Shown in pieces: positions 8,299 to 16,296 of a stretch of 51,592 bases of DNA. Every line of letters begins with the position of its first letter. Position 1 is the stretch's first letter. Origin of the DNA: an uncultured Parabacteroides sp. (lineage in GTDB: Bacteria > Bacteroidota > Bacteroidia > Bacteroidales > Tannerellaceae); the NCBI GenBank assembly GCA_910577325.1, contig CAJTMR010000002.1, positions 182,741 through 234,332 of the forward strand. Direction: 5' to 3'. A model generated the notes under the pieces. The model was not told where the DNA came from. It saw nothing but the letters and a program-made list of their open reading frames with translations, and ran no database searches. A program made the translations under genes and the position numbers.

Positions 8299-11200
8299 AT
8301 GAGAAAAGCATATATATCAATAGCTGCCTTACTGTTGTGCGGAAGCATGCTGATGGCGCAGACTCCGGCCAACCGTACGGCCAAAACGACCGCTGCCGAT
8401 GTGTTGGCCCAGATGCCTGCGGCGAAACAGGCGGCATATAATAAACTGATTGGTGATTTGAGTTCTACCGGCGAAGAGGGTGTCCTGATGTTGGTTAACA
8501 TGATAAATGCTCCGGGTAAGGGCAGTAACGCAAATGTCGATTATGCCTTGAGCGGTCTGACGCATTATGTCATGGCAAAAGGCGAGGAAAATGCCCGGTT
8601 GGTTACTGCCAACGCTTATCTGAAAGCGTTGGAAATGGTAAACGAGCGTGAAACGAAAGCGTTTATTATCCGCCAACTTCAGATGTTGGGGAAAGACGAA
8701 TGTATAGATGTACTGGCTTCTTATCTGAACGATGAGTCGTTGAGCGGTCCTGCTGCCCGTGCGTTGGCTTCTAATGGCAGTCAAAAAGCAGGTCAGGCAT
8801 TGGTTGCTGCTTTGAAGAGCCGTACCGGTTCTCTTAAGACACAGAAAGATGTGGTCCGTGCAATCGCTGATGCCCGGGTGACGGATGCGGAACCTGTTTT
8901 GCAAGCCTTGCTTGGTGTTGCGGATCCGAATATGCAAAAGGTCGTGTTGTATGCTTTGAGCCGTGTAGGAACGAACAGCTCGATGAAACTTCTGGCGGAT
9001 GCGGCAGCTGAAGCCGGTTATGCAATGGATAATTCCGGAGCGACAGAAGCCTATATTGCTTTGCTGAAGAATCTTGTTTCTCCCGGAGATCCGGCAGGAG
9101 CCGTAAAAGCAGCTAAGAAATTGCAGAAAGAGGCGGCTAAAGCGGGACAGGAACAGACGCGGGAAGCTGCCTTGCAGATACTTTTAGCTGCCGAGGAACC
9201 GGCCAAAGTATCTAAGATGGTTATCGCTGCCATGAAAGATCCGAGCAAGAGCTACCGGAATGCGGCTTTGAACTACGCTTCCAGTTTTGCAGATAAAGAG
9301 TTGTATGTAGAACTTGTGAAAATGGTTCCGAAAGCCAAACCGGAGCTGAAAATAGATATCCTGAACTGGATCGGACGCGAGGCCAAGAAACCTGCCAAAC
9401 ATGATATGATCCGGAATCTGGAAATTCGTTTTGATCTTCCTGCCAAACAGGTTTTGTTGGAACAACTGGTCGATGCGAACTTTGACGTGAAGCAGGCTGT
9501 TACTTGGACATTGGTGAAGATCGGAGATAAGTCCTATATCCCTTCGTTGGCCGAATTGCTGAAGAGCGATGACAAGCAAGTAGTCTTGCTGGGACAGGAT
9601 GCTTTGGCCGCCTTCCCCGGAGATATCGACGGGGCAGTGGCTAAGGCCGTTTCTTCTGCTGCCAATGCGGGTAAAATAGCCGGACTTGAATTGTTGGCCA
9701 TGCGTAAGGCTACCGCCAATATCAATACCGTACTTGATCAGATACAGACAGGCTCTCCTGAAGTGAAAGCTGCGGCTTATGTGGCTTTGAAGGATGTAGT
9801 GGGAGAACGTGATATAACCAATATGTGCGGTATGCTGGAAACGGCTGACGCATTGGCTGTTCCTCCCATGCAGCGGGCTGTTATTTCGGCATTGTCCTCT
9901 CTTTCGGTTGCCGACCGGGTCGAAACGGTGAAACGGCGTATGTTGCAGGCCGGTAATAAGGACTATCTGTATTATCTGGTATTGTCTTCTACCGGTCAGC
10001 CGGATGCTTTGGCTACGATCGTGAAAGGTTTCCGTTCCAGTACGGGAGCCAAACGGGATGCTGCTTTCGAAGCCCTGCTGAACTGGAAGGGCATTGAAGT
10101 GGCGGACGAATTATACACGATCTGCAAGGAAAACCCGTCGTCCAACTATTTTGACCCGGCTCTCACTACTTATGTGAAACTGGTTTCCAATCCGGCATTT
10201 ACGGGTGAAAACCGTCTGTTAAGCTTGCGTAAGGCTATGGAAATTGCCAAGACGGATGCGCAGAAGATTGCAATCCTGCAACAGATTGAAAATACCGGGA
10301 CATTCTTAGGTCTGTTGTATGCCGGTGAATTTTTGGATCAGAAACCTGTGCAACAAGCTGCCGCCAATGCAGTCATGAATATTGCTTTAGGGAATAAGGA
10401 ATATATGGGTGCGAATGTCCGTGCCCTGTTGAACAAGGTGATGGAGGTGCTTGACAATCCGGATGCCGGTTATCAAAAAGAAGCGATCAAGAAACATCTG
10501 GCCGAGATGCCGCAAGGCGAAGGATTCGTCTCTTTATTTAACGGCAAGGATCTGGTCGGCTGGAAAGGCCTGGTGCAAAACCCGATTGCCCGTACGAAGA
10601 TGAAACCGGCGCAGTTGGCCAAAGAGCAGGCGAAAGCCGATGAGGTCATGCGTAAAGGCTGGAGTGTGGAAGACGGTATGCTGATATTCAATGGGAAGGG
10701 GGATAACCTGTGTACGGAAAAGCAATACGGCGACTTCGAAATGTATGTGGACTGGATGCTTGACCCGGCTGGCCCTGAAGCGGATGCAGGTATTTACCTG
10801 CGTGGTACGCCTCAAGTGCAGATTTGGGATACTTCGCGTGTAAACGTAGGAGCACAAGTCGGTTCCGGTGGGTTATACAACAATCAGGTGAACGAAAGCA
10901 AACCGTCAAAAGTGGCCGATAATAAGCTGGGTGAATGGAACAGCTTCTATATTAAGATGGTTGGTGACCGTGTGACAGTTGTGCTGAACGGAGAGAAAGT
11001 CGTGGATGATGTGATTCTGGAGAACTATTGGGATCGTAAACTTCCGATCTTCCCGACCGAACAGATCGAATTGCAGGCTCATGGCAGCAAGGTCTATTAC
11101 CGGAATATTTATGTAAAAGAACTGGAACGCAAAGAACCGTTCAAACTTTCTGCCGAAGAGAAGAAGGAAGGTTTCAAGATTCTGTTCGACGGTACGAATA

Positions 11201-11754
11201 TGCATGAATGGACAGGCAATACGGTTGATTATACTTTGGAAGACGGTTGTATCTCCATGATTCCGAGCAAGAGCTACGGCGGCAATTTGTATACGAAAGA
11301 CGAGTATGCCAACTTCGTATATCGTTTCGAATTCCAGTTGACGCCGGGGGCTAATAACGGTGTCGGTATCCGTACTCCAATGGAAGGAGATGCTGCTTAT
11401 GCCGGCATGGAAATCCAGATTCTGGATTGCGAACATCCGATTTATAAGGATATTACTCCTCTGCAACATCATGGTTCCGTTTATGGAATTATCCCGGCTA
11501 AGGCTGATCATCATAAGGCATTCAAACCTGTGGGTGAATGGAATTATGAAGAAATTGTGGCCGATGGCGATAATATCAAGGTTACGGTCAACGGTGTGGT
11601 AATCATGGAAGGCAATATTCGTGAAGCGACAAAGAACGGTACTGCCGATCATAAGGAACATCCGGGTCTGTTCAATAAGAAGGGACATATCGGTTTCTTA
11701 GGTCATGGTTCTCCTGTCAAGTTCCGTAATATCCGCATAAAAGAGTTGAAATAG
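8299..11754 (+). CDS. Exported HEAT-repeat protein with two DUF1080 (3-keto-glycoside hydrolase-like) domains
   Basis: An 1151-residue multidomain protein. The first ~21 residues are a Sec signal peptide ending MLMAQ. Residues ~40-740 are alpha-helical, alanine-rich HEAT-like repeats (for example RNAALNYASSFADKEL and FDVKQAVTWTLVKIGD). Two concanavalin-like DUF1080 domains follow: one from ~744 (VSLFNGKDLVGWKG) and one from ~958 (KILFDGTNMHEWTGN). Both have the family pattern GKDLVGW/GTNMHEW, a YLRGTPQVQIWD-like strand in the first and MEIQILDCEH in the second, and end in YRNIYVKEL or FRNIRIKEL. DUF1080 is now linked to cleavage of 3-keto-glycosides, which fits the upstream oxidoreductase. 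The HEAT solenoid may be a scaffold or binding surface; its job is unknown. This is the last gene of the locus and is followed by a strong terminator. Confidence 0.92.
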   Translation: MRKAYISIAALLLCGSMLMAQTPANRTAKTTAADVLAQMPAAKQAAYNKLIGDLSSTGEEGVLMLVNMINAPGKGSNANVDYALSGLTHYVMAKGEENARLVTANAYLKALEMVNERETKAFIIRQLQMLGKDECIDVLASYLNDESLSGPAARALASNGSQKAGQALVAALKSRTGSLKTQKDVVRAIADARVTDAEPVLQALLGVADPNMQKVVLYALSRVGTNSSMKLLADAAAEAGYAMDNSGATEAYIALLKNLVSPGDPAGAVKAAKKLQKEAAKAGQEQTREAALQILLAAEEPAKVSKMVIAAMKDPSKSYRNAALNYASSFADKELYVELVKMVPKAKPELKIDILNWIGREAKKPAKHDMIRNLEIRFDLPAKQVLLEQLVDANFDVKQAVTWTLVKIGDKSYIPSLAELLKSDDKQVVLLGQDALAAFPGDIDGAVAKAVSSAANAGKIAGLELLAMRKATANINTVLDQIQTGSPEVKAAAYVALKDVVGERDITNMCGMLETADALAVPPMQRAVISALSSLSVADRVETVKRRMLQAGNKDYLYYLVLSSTGQPDALATIVKGFRSSTGAKRDAAFEALLNWKGIEVADELYTICKENPSSNYFDPALTTYVKLVSNPAFTGENRLLSLRKAMEIAKTDAQKIAILQQIENTGTFLGLLYAGEFLDQKPVQQAAANAVMNIALGNKEYMGANVRALLNKVMEVLDNPDAGYQKEAIKKHLAEMPQGEGFVSLFNGKDLVGWKGLVQNPIARTKMKPAQLAKEQAKADEVMRKGWSVEDGMLIFNGKGDNLCTEKQYGDFEMYVDWMLDPAGPEADAGIYLRGTPQVQIWDTSRVNVGAQVGSGGLYNNQVNESKPSKVADNKLGEWNSFYIKMVGDRVTVVLNGEKVVDDVILENYWDRKLPIFPTEQIELQAHGSKVYYRNIYVKELERKEPFKLSAEEKKEGFKILFDGTNMHEWTGNTVDYTLEDGCISMIPSKSYGGNLYTKDEYANFVYRFEFQLTPGANNGVGIRTPMEGDAAYAGMEIQILDCEHPIYKDITPLQHHGSVYGIIPAKADHHKAFKPVGEWNYEEIVADGDNIKVTVNGVVIMEGNIREATKNGTADHKEHPGLFNKKGHIGFLGHGSPVKFRNIRIKELK

Positions 11755-11778
11755 CGGCTTTTTGTATATAGAGTTGAG

Positions 11779-11820
11779 TAGCAGCATAAGCACGAAAATT
11801 AGCTTATGCTGCTATTTTTT
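11779..11820 (+). terminator. Rho-independent terminator closing the SusCD/DUF1080 locus
   Basis: A perfect 13-bp stem (TAGCAGCATAAGC at 11779-11791 with its complement at 11802-11814), a 10-nt loop and a following run of T. It sits 25 bp after the DUF1080 stop and just before the convergent upp gene. Confidence 0.9.
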
Positions 11821-11826
11821 TGTGTT

Positions 11827-12480
11827 TTATTCTTTTTCACCGTAAGACAAGTCACCGGCATCACCCAATCCCGGAACGATATAGGAATGGTCGTCCAGTT
11901 CGTCATCCACAGCCGCTACCCATACGGTCGTGATTTCATCTGGCATTTTATGTCGGATATATTCGATAGCCTGTTTGCTGGCAATGATGGAGGCGACATG
12001 GATATGTGCCGGGTGGCCTTTGGTACGCAATGCTTCGTAAGCCAGTTCCATAGAACTGCCGGTTGCCAGCATCGGGTCCGTTATAATCAATGTCTTGTCT
12101 GTTAATCGGGGAGAAGCGATGTATTCGATATGAATGTCGAAGTTCAGTCGGTCTTTGTATTTCCGGTAAGCCGAAACGAAAGCATTTTCTGCATTGTCCA
12201 GATAGCTGAGGAAGCCTTGATGGAAAGGAAGCCCGGCACGTAGAATCGTACTGATGACGACAGGATCGTCAGGAGTATTCATTGGTGCTATTCCTAAGGG
12301 AGATTGAATGCCTTTTGTGCTGTAAGTGAAATCCTTACTGATTTCATAAGCCATAATTTCACCGATCCGCTCGATGTTACGACGGAAGCGCATACTGTCT
12401 TTTTGTATGTTGATGTCGCGCAATTCTGCGACAAACCGGTTTAACACCGAGTTTGATTCACCAAGATTAACTATTTTCAT
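11827..12480 (-). CDS. upp: Uracil phosphoribosyltransferase
   Basis: A 217-residue cytoplasmic salvage enzyme that makes UMP from uracil and PRPP. The PRPP-binding loop LIITDPMLATGSSM is clear, and the C-terminal uracil-binding region has IVPGLGDAGDLSYG, a near-invariant family ending. The length is normal for Upp. It is a single-gene unit transcribed convergently with the DUF1080 gene; the two stop codons are only 72 bp apart, with the plus-strand terminator in between. Upstream lies a hairpin and a foldback repeat rather than an obvious TAnnTTTG promoter, so its promoter is not identified. The start ATG is the only candidate that keeps the N-terminal KIVNLGESNSVLN segment. Confidence 0.95.
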   Translation of the reverse strand: MKIVNLGESNSVLNRFVAELRDINIQKDSMRFRRNIERIGEIMAYEISKDFTYSTKGIQSPLGIAPMNTPDDPVVISTILRAGLPFHQGFLSYLDNAENAFVSAYRKYKDRLNFDIHIEYIASPRLTDKTLIITDPMLATGSSMELAYEALRTKGHPAHIHVASIIASKQAIEYIRHKMPDEITTVWVAAVDDELDDHSYIVPGLGDAGDLSYGEKE

Positions 12481-12524
12481 GATTAAATTGTCATTTTTCG
12501 GTGTCGAAATTACTCATAATTTGG

Positions 12525-12583
12525 ACAGGCTCTTACAAAAGAAGGCAACCTTTTTTAGATTGCCTTCTTTTGTAAGAGCCTGT
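12525..12583. terminator. Large perfect hairpin upstream of upp, likely bidirectional terminator
   Basis: A 24-bp perfect stem (12525-12548 with 12560-12583) with an 11-nt loop. The inner part, AAAAGAAGGCAA and TTGCCTTCTTTT, has the A-tract/T-tract look of Bacteroidales bidirectional terminators and would end transcription coming from the HU gene. The outer ACAGGCTCTTA matches the ends of the adjacent foldback element, so element and terminator sequence appear fused. Confidence 0.7.
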
Positions 12584-12749
12584 TTAAATTTTGTTCAACA
12601 TTCTTTTGAGAGTTCTTTTTGAGTATGTTTTTCTGTTTTTATAAGGAGCATAGCGGGCTATGTGACGAATAAAAACAGAAAAACAGACCGGAAAGAAACT
12701 CAAAAGAAGTTGAAAAAAACTTTTTGAATAAAATTTAAACAGGCTCTTA
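12573..12749. repeat. 177-bp foldback (MITE-like) element
   Basis: Perfect 20-bp terminal inverted repeats (12573-12592, TAAGAGCCTGTTTAAATTTT, and its complement at 12730-12749) bound a near-complete palindrome. The internal arms around 12594-12642 and 12671-12713 are also largely complementary, with a small hairpin near the centre (CATAG/CTATG around 12650-12661). There is no open reading frame. It looks like a non-autonomous mobile repeat or a dispersed intergenic palindrome. I cannot name a parent insertion sequence and see no second full copy in this window. Confidence 0.75.
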
Positions 12750-12760
12750 GATCAATAACG

Positions 12761-13051
12761 TCATTTCTTTTTCTTAGGTTTGTTGATTGCATCCAGTAAA
12801 TATTTACCCGGTTTGAATTTTACGGTTGTTCTGGCTGGAATCATAACCGGTGTACCTGTTTTGGGATTACGAGCTAAGCGTTCTGTTTGCGGACGTGGTG
12901 TCAATGTTCCGAAGCCGATCAATACGATCTCTTCATTGTGGGACATGGTTTCTGTTACGATGTCGACATAAGCGTCCAACAGTTCTTTTGCTTTTTGTTT
13001 CTGTAATCCTGATCTCTGGGCCAGAGCCTCAATCAATTCTGCTTTGTTCAT
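12761..13051 (-). CDS. HU family DNA-binding protein
   Basis: A 96-residue nucleoid protein of the HU/IHF family that bends DNA as a dimer. The N-terminal helices (MNKAELIEALAQRSGL, then KAKELLDAYVDIV), the turn EEIVLIGFGTL and the DNA-grasping beta arm with ARNPKTGTPVMIP are all present; the intercalating proline region is intact. The end is the basic tail INKPKKKK. It is a monocistronic unit with its own promoter 33-40 bp upstream of the ATG. Bacteroidales encode many HU paralogues, so I give no gene symbol. Confidence 0.95.
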   Translation of the reverse strand: MNKAELIEALAQRSGLQKQKAKELLDAYVDIVTETMSHNEEIVLIGFGTLTPRPQTERLARNPKTGTPVMIPARTTVKFKPGKYLLDAINKPKKKK

Positions 13052-13083
13052 GAGTGTTTCTATTTAATTAATGATATTCAAGA

Positions 13084-13091
13084 CAAATGTA
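13084..13091 (-). promoter_or_regulatory. -7 promoter element of the HU gene
   Basis: On the minus strand this reads TACATTTG, a match to the Bacteroidetes -7 consensus TAnnTTTG, 33 bp upstream of the HU ATG. The rest of the HU-rpiB gap (13092-13364) is AT-rich and I see no gene, RNA or clear repeat in it. Confidence 0.6.
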
Positions 13092-13364
13092 CGCTTCTCA
13101 TCAATATGTTACATATAAAGAAATCAGCGTTCATTTCTTATTTAACAACGTGTCTATGCATTTGTTACGATTTGCAAAACAAAAAATGTTAAATAAACTC
13201 TACTGTGATATTTCGTCAGAAATAATCATTGCCGGGTAAAAGATCCTTTTTCAGTTAAAAACCACGTATATCTCCGGCTTAAAAGAAAAATAGGGTATAA
13301 GGTATTCCCTGACAAGACAGAAAGATAGTTGAACTAAAGCCCTGTTACAATGAAATCTAAGGAA

Positions 13365-13410
13365 AATTATGAAGTAAAAAATACAATTCTGTATTTTTTA
13401 CTTCATAATT
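13365..13410. terminator. Terminator downstream of rpiB
   Basis: A perfect 21-bp stem (13365-13385 with 13390-13410) and 4-nt loop, AT-rich with A6 and T6 tracts in the stem. It lies 14 bp beyond the rpiB stop codon and closes the tkt-rpiB unit; the symmetry would allow function in both directions. Confidence 0.85.
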
Positions 13411-13423
13411 ACTCTTCCTGATT

Positions 13424-13855
13424 TTACAAAGGAATTTTGTCAATCCTGCGCTGATGTCGACCACCTTCGAACGAAGTGTTCAGGAAGGCTTCGATTGTGC
13501 GAGTGGCTTCCTCTTGAGTGATAAATCTGCCGGGCATTACAAGTATGTTGGCATCGTTATGTTCACGTGCGAGACGTGCGATCTCTTCTTGCCAACACAG
13601 AGCGGCCCGTATTCCTTGGTGTTTATTGAGTGTCATGGTTATTCCATTTCCAGATCCGCAGATAGCGATTCCGGGATATACTTCACCGGTTTCTACAGCT
13701 TCGGCAAGCGGATGGGCATAATCGGGATAATCACAACTCTCTGTCGAGCAGGTTCCGAAATCTTTGTAGGTCAGCCCTTTCGAGTCGAGTATTTGTTTTA
13801 CAAATTCTTTTAATTCGTATCCTGCATGGTCACTACATAAACCTAATGTTTTCAT
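13424..13855 (-). CDS. rpiB: Ribose 5-phosphate isomerase B
   Basis: A 143-residue enzyme that interconverts ribose 5-phosphate and ribulose 5-phosphate in the non-oxidative pentose phosphate pathway. It begins LCSDHAGYELKEFVK, the phosphate-binding start of the RpiB/LacAB family, and holds the active-site loop AICGSGNGITMTLNK with the catalytic cysteine. RAALCWQEEIARLAREHNDANILVMPGRF is family-typical; I quote it in two conserved parts, RLAREHNDANIL and VMPGRF. The start is 26 bp after the transketolase stop, so both form one operon. The pairing with a transketolase and the nearby arabinose/galactose genes fits pentose catabolism. Confidence 0.96.
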   Translation of the reverse strand: MKTLGLCSDHAGYELKEFVKQILDSKGLTYKDFGTCSTESCDYPDYAHPLAEAVETGEVYPGIAICGSGNGITMTLNKHQGIRAALCWQEEIARLAREHNDANILVMPGRFITQEEATRTIEAFLNTSFEGGRHQRRIDKIPL

Positions 13856-13881
13856 ATTTATCTGTTAGAGGAGTTTGGAAT

Positions 13882-15912
13882 TTATGATTTCAATAATTCT
13901 TTTACCTGATTGTATACATTTTGCCCCGTGAAGCCGAGTTTTTCGTCCAAGACCTTATACGGAGCGGAGAAACCGAATGATTCAAGTCCCCAAACCTTGC
14001 CATTGGCACCAACCAATCCTTCCAGGTTGACCGGCAGGCCGGCTGTAAGTCCGAATACCTTGCTTCCTGTCGGGATAATAGATTCCTGGTATTCTTTGCT
14101 TTGGCTTCGGAACAAACCTTCTGACGGAACAGATACGATACGAACCTTGATGCCATCCGCACGAAGCAATGTTGCTCCTTCTTCCAATGTGGAGACTTCC
14201 GATCCGGAGGCGACCATGATTACATCGGGGGTTTCGTCACCTTCTACAATATAAGCTCCCTTTTCGGCCTGCAAAGCTTCGTCATAACGGTTTTCCTTGG
14301 CGGGCAGGTCAGTAATGTTCTGACGGGAAAGAATCAAAGCTGTCGGGGTGGCAGTGTTTTCCAAAGCCATTTTCCAAGCGATTGTCGTTTCGGTTACGTC
14401 TGCCGGGCGAAGTACCAACATGGAGTTGTGTCCCTTGTGGTTCTTCAGTTTTTCCATCAGGCGGATCTGTACCTCCTGTTCAACCGGTTCGTGTGTCGGC
14501 CCGTCTTCGCCTACGCGGAAGGCATCGTGAGACCAAATGAATTTAACCGGCTGTTCCATCAAGGCAGCCATGCGGATTGCCGGTTTCATGTAGTCGGAGA
14601 ATACGAAGAACGTACCGCAAGCCACTATTACACCTCCGTGGAGCGACATGCCGATACATACGCAGGCCATTGTCAGCTCAGCTACGCCGGCTTGAAGGAA
14701 TGCACCGCTGAAATCGCCTTTCACGAATGCATGTGTCTTTTTCAGGAAGCCGTCAGTCTTGTCCGAGTTGGAAAGGTCGGCTGAAGAAACGATCATGTTT
14801 TCAATCTGGGTAGCCAATACGCCTAAAACGGTTGCCGAAGCGGCACGCGTTGCTTGGTTCGGTTTCTGTTCGATGGCCTTCCAGTCGATGACGGGGAGTT
14901 TGCCGGAGAACCACAACTCCATCTTGGTTGCCAGTTCTGGATTGGCTTTTGCCCATTCTGCTTTGGCCGCATAACGTTCGGCAACGATTGTTTCCAATTC
15001 TTTAGCACGTTTGGCATATAGTTCCGCAACTTCGGGGAAGATCTGGAACGGATCGTCCGGGGTTCCTCCTAAATTCCGGATGGTGTCTGCGATAGAGACG
15101 CCCGCTGCTGAAAGGGGTTGCCCGTGTGTAGACACTTTGTTTTCATAGCTGCTCTTGTCAGCACCCACGGCTCCTTTGCCCATGATCGTGTTACCGATAA
15201 TCAAGGTTGGACGGGATGTTTCGGCCTTTGCTTCAACCAATGCCCGGCGGATTTCCGTCACATCGTTTCCGTTGATCGTGATGACTTTCCAACCCCATGC
15301 TTCGTATTTCATGGCTACGTTTTCAGTAGTCACCTCATTTACGGTTGTGGAAAGCTGTATATTGTTGGCATCATAGAACATAATCAGGTTGTCCAATCCG
15401 AGCGTACCGGCAATACGTCCGGCTCCTTGGGAAATTTCTTCTTGGATGCCACCATCGGAAATATATGTGTAAATCGTCTGATTCATAACATCGCCCAGGC
15501 GTGCTTTCAGGAATTTGGCGGCGATAGCGGCACCTACGGCGTAAGTGTGGCCTTGTCCCAGCGGACCGGATGTGTTTTCTATACCACGCATCACGTTGAC
15601 TTCAGGATGTCCCGGAGTAACGCTACCCCACTGGCGAAACTCTTTCAGTTCGTCGATCGTAAATTTACCTGCGAGGGCGAGTACTGAATAAAGCATCGGT
15701 GACATGTGTCCCGGATCCTGGAAGTAGCGGTCTCTGCCTTCCCATGTGGGATTCTTGGGATCATACACGAGGAACTCTGAAAACAGTACGTTCACAAAGT
15801 CTGCTCCCCCCATTGCACCACCAGGGTGGCCGGATTTCGCTTTTTCTACCATTGACGCAGCCAAGATACGGATGTTGTCCGCTGCTTTGTTCATTAAATT
15901 GATATCGTTCAT
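13882..15912 (-). CDS. tkt: Transketolase
   Basis: A 676-residue thiamine-diphosphate enzyme of the pentose phosphate pathway that moves two-carbon ketol units between sugar phosphates. The N-terminal half has GHPGGAMGGADF and the cofactor region YISDGGIQEEISQG; the pyrimidine-binding half has HDAFRVGEDGPTHEPVEQ with the catalytic Glu-type environment, and the C-terminal domain ends normally. Length is typical of bacterial Tkt. It has its own promoter element 27-34 bp upstream of the ATG and is followed by rpiB. In Bacteroides relatives a tkt/rpiB pair belongs to the arabinose regulon; whether the Nudix regulator upstream controls it here is inferred. Confidence 0.97.
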   Translation of the reverse strand: MNDINLMNKAADNIRILAASMVEKAKSGHPGGAMGGADFVNVLFSEFLVYDPKNPTWEGRDRYFQDPGHMSPMLYSVLALAGKFTIDELKEFRQWGSVTPGHPEVNVMRGIENTSGPLGQGHTYAVGAAIAAKFLKARLGDVMNQTIYTYISDGGIQEEISQGAGRIAGTLGLDNLIMFYDANNIQLSTTVNEVTTENVAMKYEAWGWKVITINGNDVTEIRRALVEAKAETSRPTLIIGNTIMGKGAVGADKSSYENKVSTHGQPLSAAGVSIADTIRNLGGTPDDPFQIFPEVAELYAKRAKELETIVAERYAAKAEWAKANPELATKMELWFSGKLPVIDWKAIEQKPNQATRAASATVLGVLATQIENMIVSSADLSNSDKTDGFLKKTHAFVKGDFSGAFLQAGVAELTMACVCIGMSLHGGVIVACGTFFVFSDYMKPAIRMAALMEQPVKFIWSHDAFRVGEDGPTHEPVEQEVQIRLMEKLKNHKGHNSMLVLRPADVTETTIAWKMALENTATPTALILSRQNITDLPAKENRYDEALQAEKGAYIVEGDETPDVIMVASGSEVSTLEEGATLLRADGIKVRIVSVPSEGLFRSQSKEYQESIIPTGSKVFGLTAGLPVNLEGLVGANGKVWGLESFGFSAPYKVLDEKLGFTGQNVYNQVKELLKS

Positions 15913-15938
15913 TGTGATGAATTATTTTTATTTTTTTG

Positions 15939-15946
15939 CAAAGATA
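15939..15946 (-). promoter_or_regulatory. -7 promoter element of tkt-rpiB
   Basis: On the minus strand this reads TATCTTTG, a full match to TAnnTTTG, 27 bp upstream of the tkt ATG. It suggests that tkt-rpiB is transcribed separately from the galM-to-Nudix operon. Confidence 0.65.
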
Positions 15947-16064
15947 GGCAATATATCCATAATGACCATCATCTGGAGTGCCTATTGTGCCTGGTAAGAT
16001 GTTTACGATAGGTATTTTTATGACGTTGGAATAGGTATCACAAAGTGTTTACAATATCTATTCC
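15944..16064. promoter_or_regulatory. Cluster of ATAGG-type repeats upstream of tkt (candidate operator)
   Basis: Several related motifs lie close together: ATAGGCA (15944-15950), TGCCTAT (15979-15985), ATAGGTAT (16009-16016), ATAGGTAT (16031-16038) and the pair GGAATAG (16028-16034)/CTATTCC (16058-16064). The two ATAGGTAT copies are 22 bp apart, about two helical turns. They overlap or lie just upstream of the tkt promoter and could be bound by the neighbouring NrtR/AraR-like protein; binding is not shown by the sequence. Confidence 0.35.
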
Positions 16065-16205
16065 AGGAATGAATTGCCGGAAGCCTTGCCGAGGATTACC
16101 GAAGGGGTTCATTTCTTTCTTGAATGCGTCAATCGTCGTGTTTTCATCAAACATTTGCCACAGGCAGTTTGGGAAGTGGCTTGCTTTTGATACATTCAAC
16201 TTTGT
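16038..16205 (-). pseudogene. Possible small ORF or coding relic between the Nudix gene and tkt
   Basis: The minus strand is open for 55 codons here, with an internal ATG giving a 38-residue peptide that contains DENTTIDAFKKEMNPFGNPR and ends in IVNTL. The composition looks protein-like. In a second frame just upstream the reading SIVGLGNRFRLTINKVE is open until a stop inside the first. Two short coding-like frames that overlap suggest a decayed gene with a frameshift. I do not recognise a family, and chance open frames cannot be excluded. The rest of the 15913-16296 gap holds the tkt promoter and repeat cluster. Confidence 0.25.
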
Positions 16206-16296
16206 TTATGGTCAGGCGGAAACGATTACCGAGGCCTACAATACTTAAGTTATAGTTTCATTTGAATGGAACTGAAAAAACATTTGATATACTGTC

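Noticed and set aside
16045..16248. Plus-strand 67-codon open frame between tkt and the Nudix gene
   Set aside because: Composition is not protein-like and the minus strand of the same stretch looks more coding-like.
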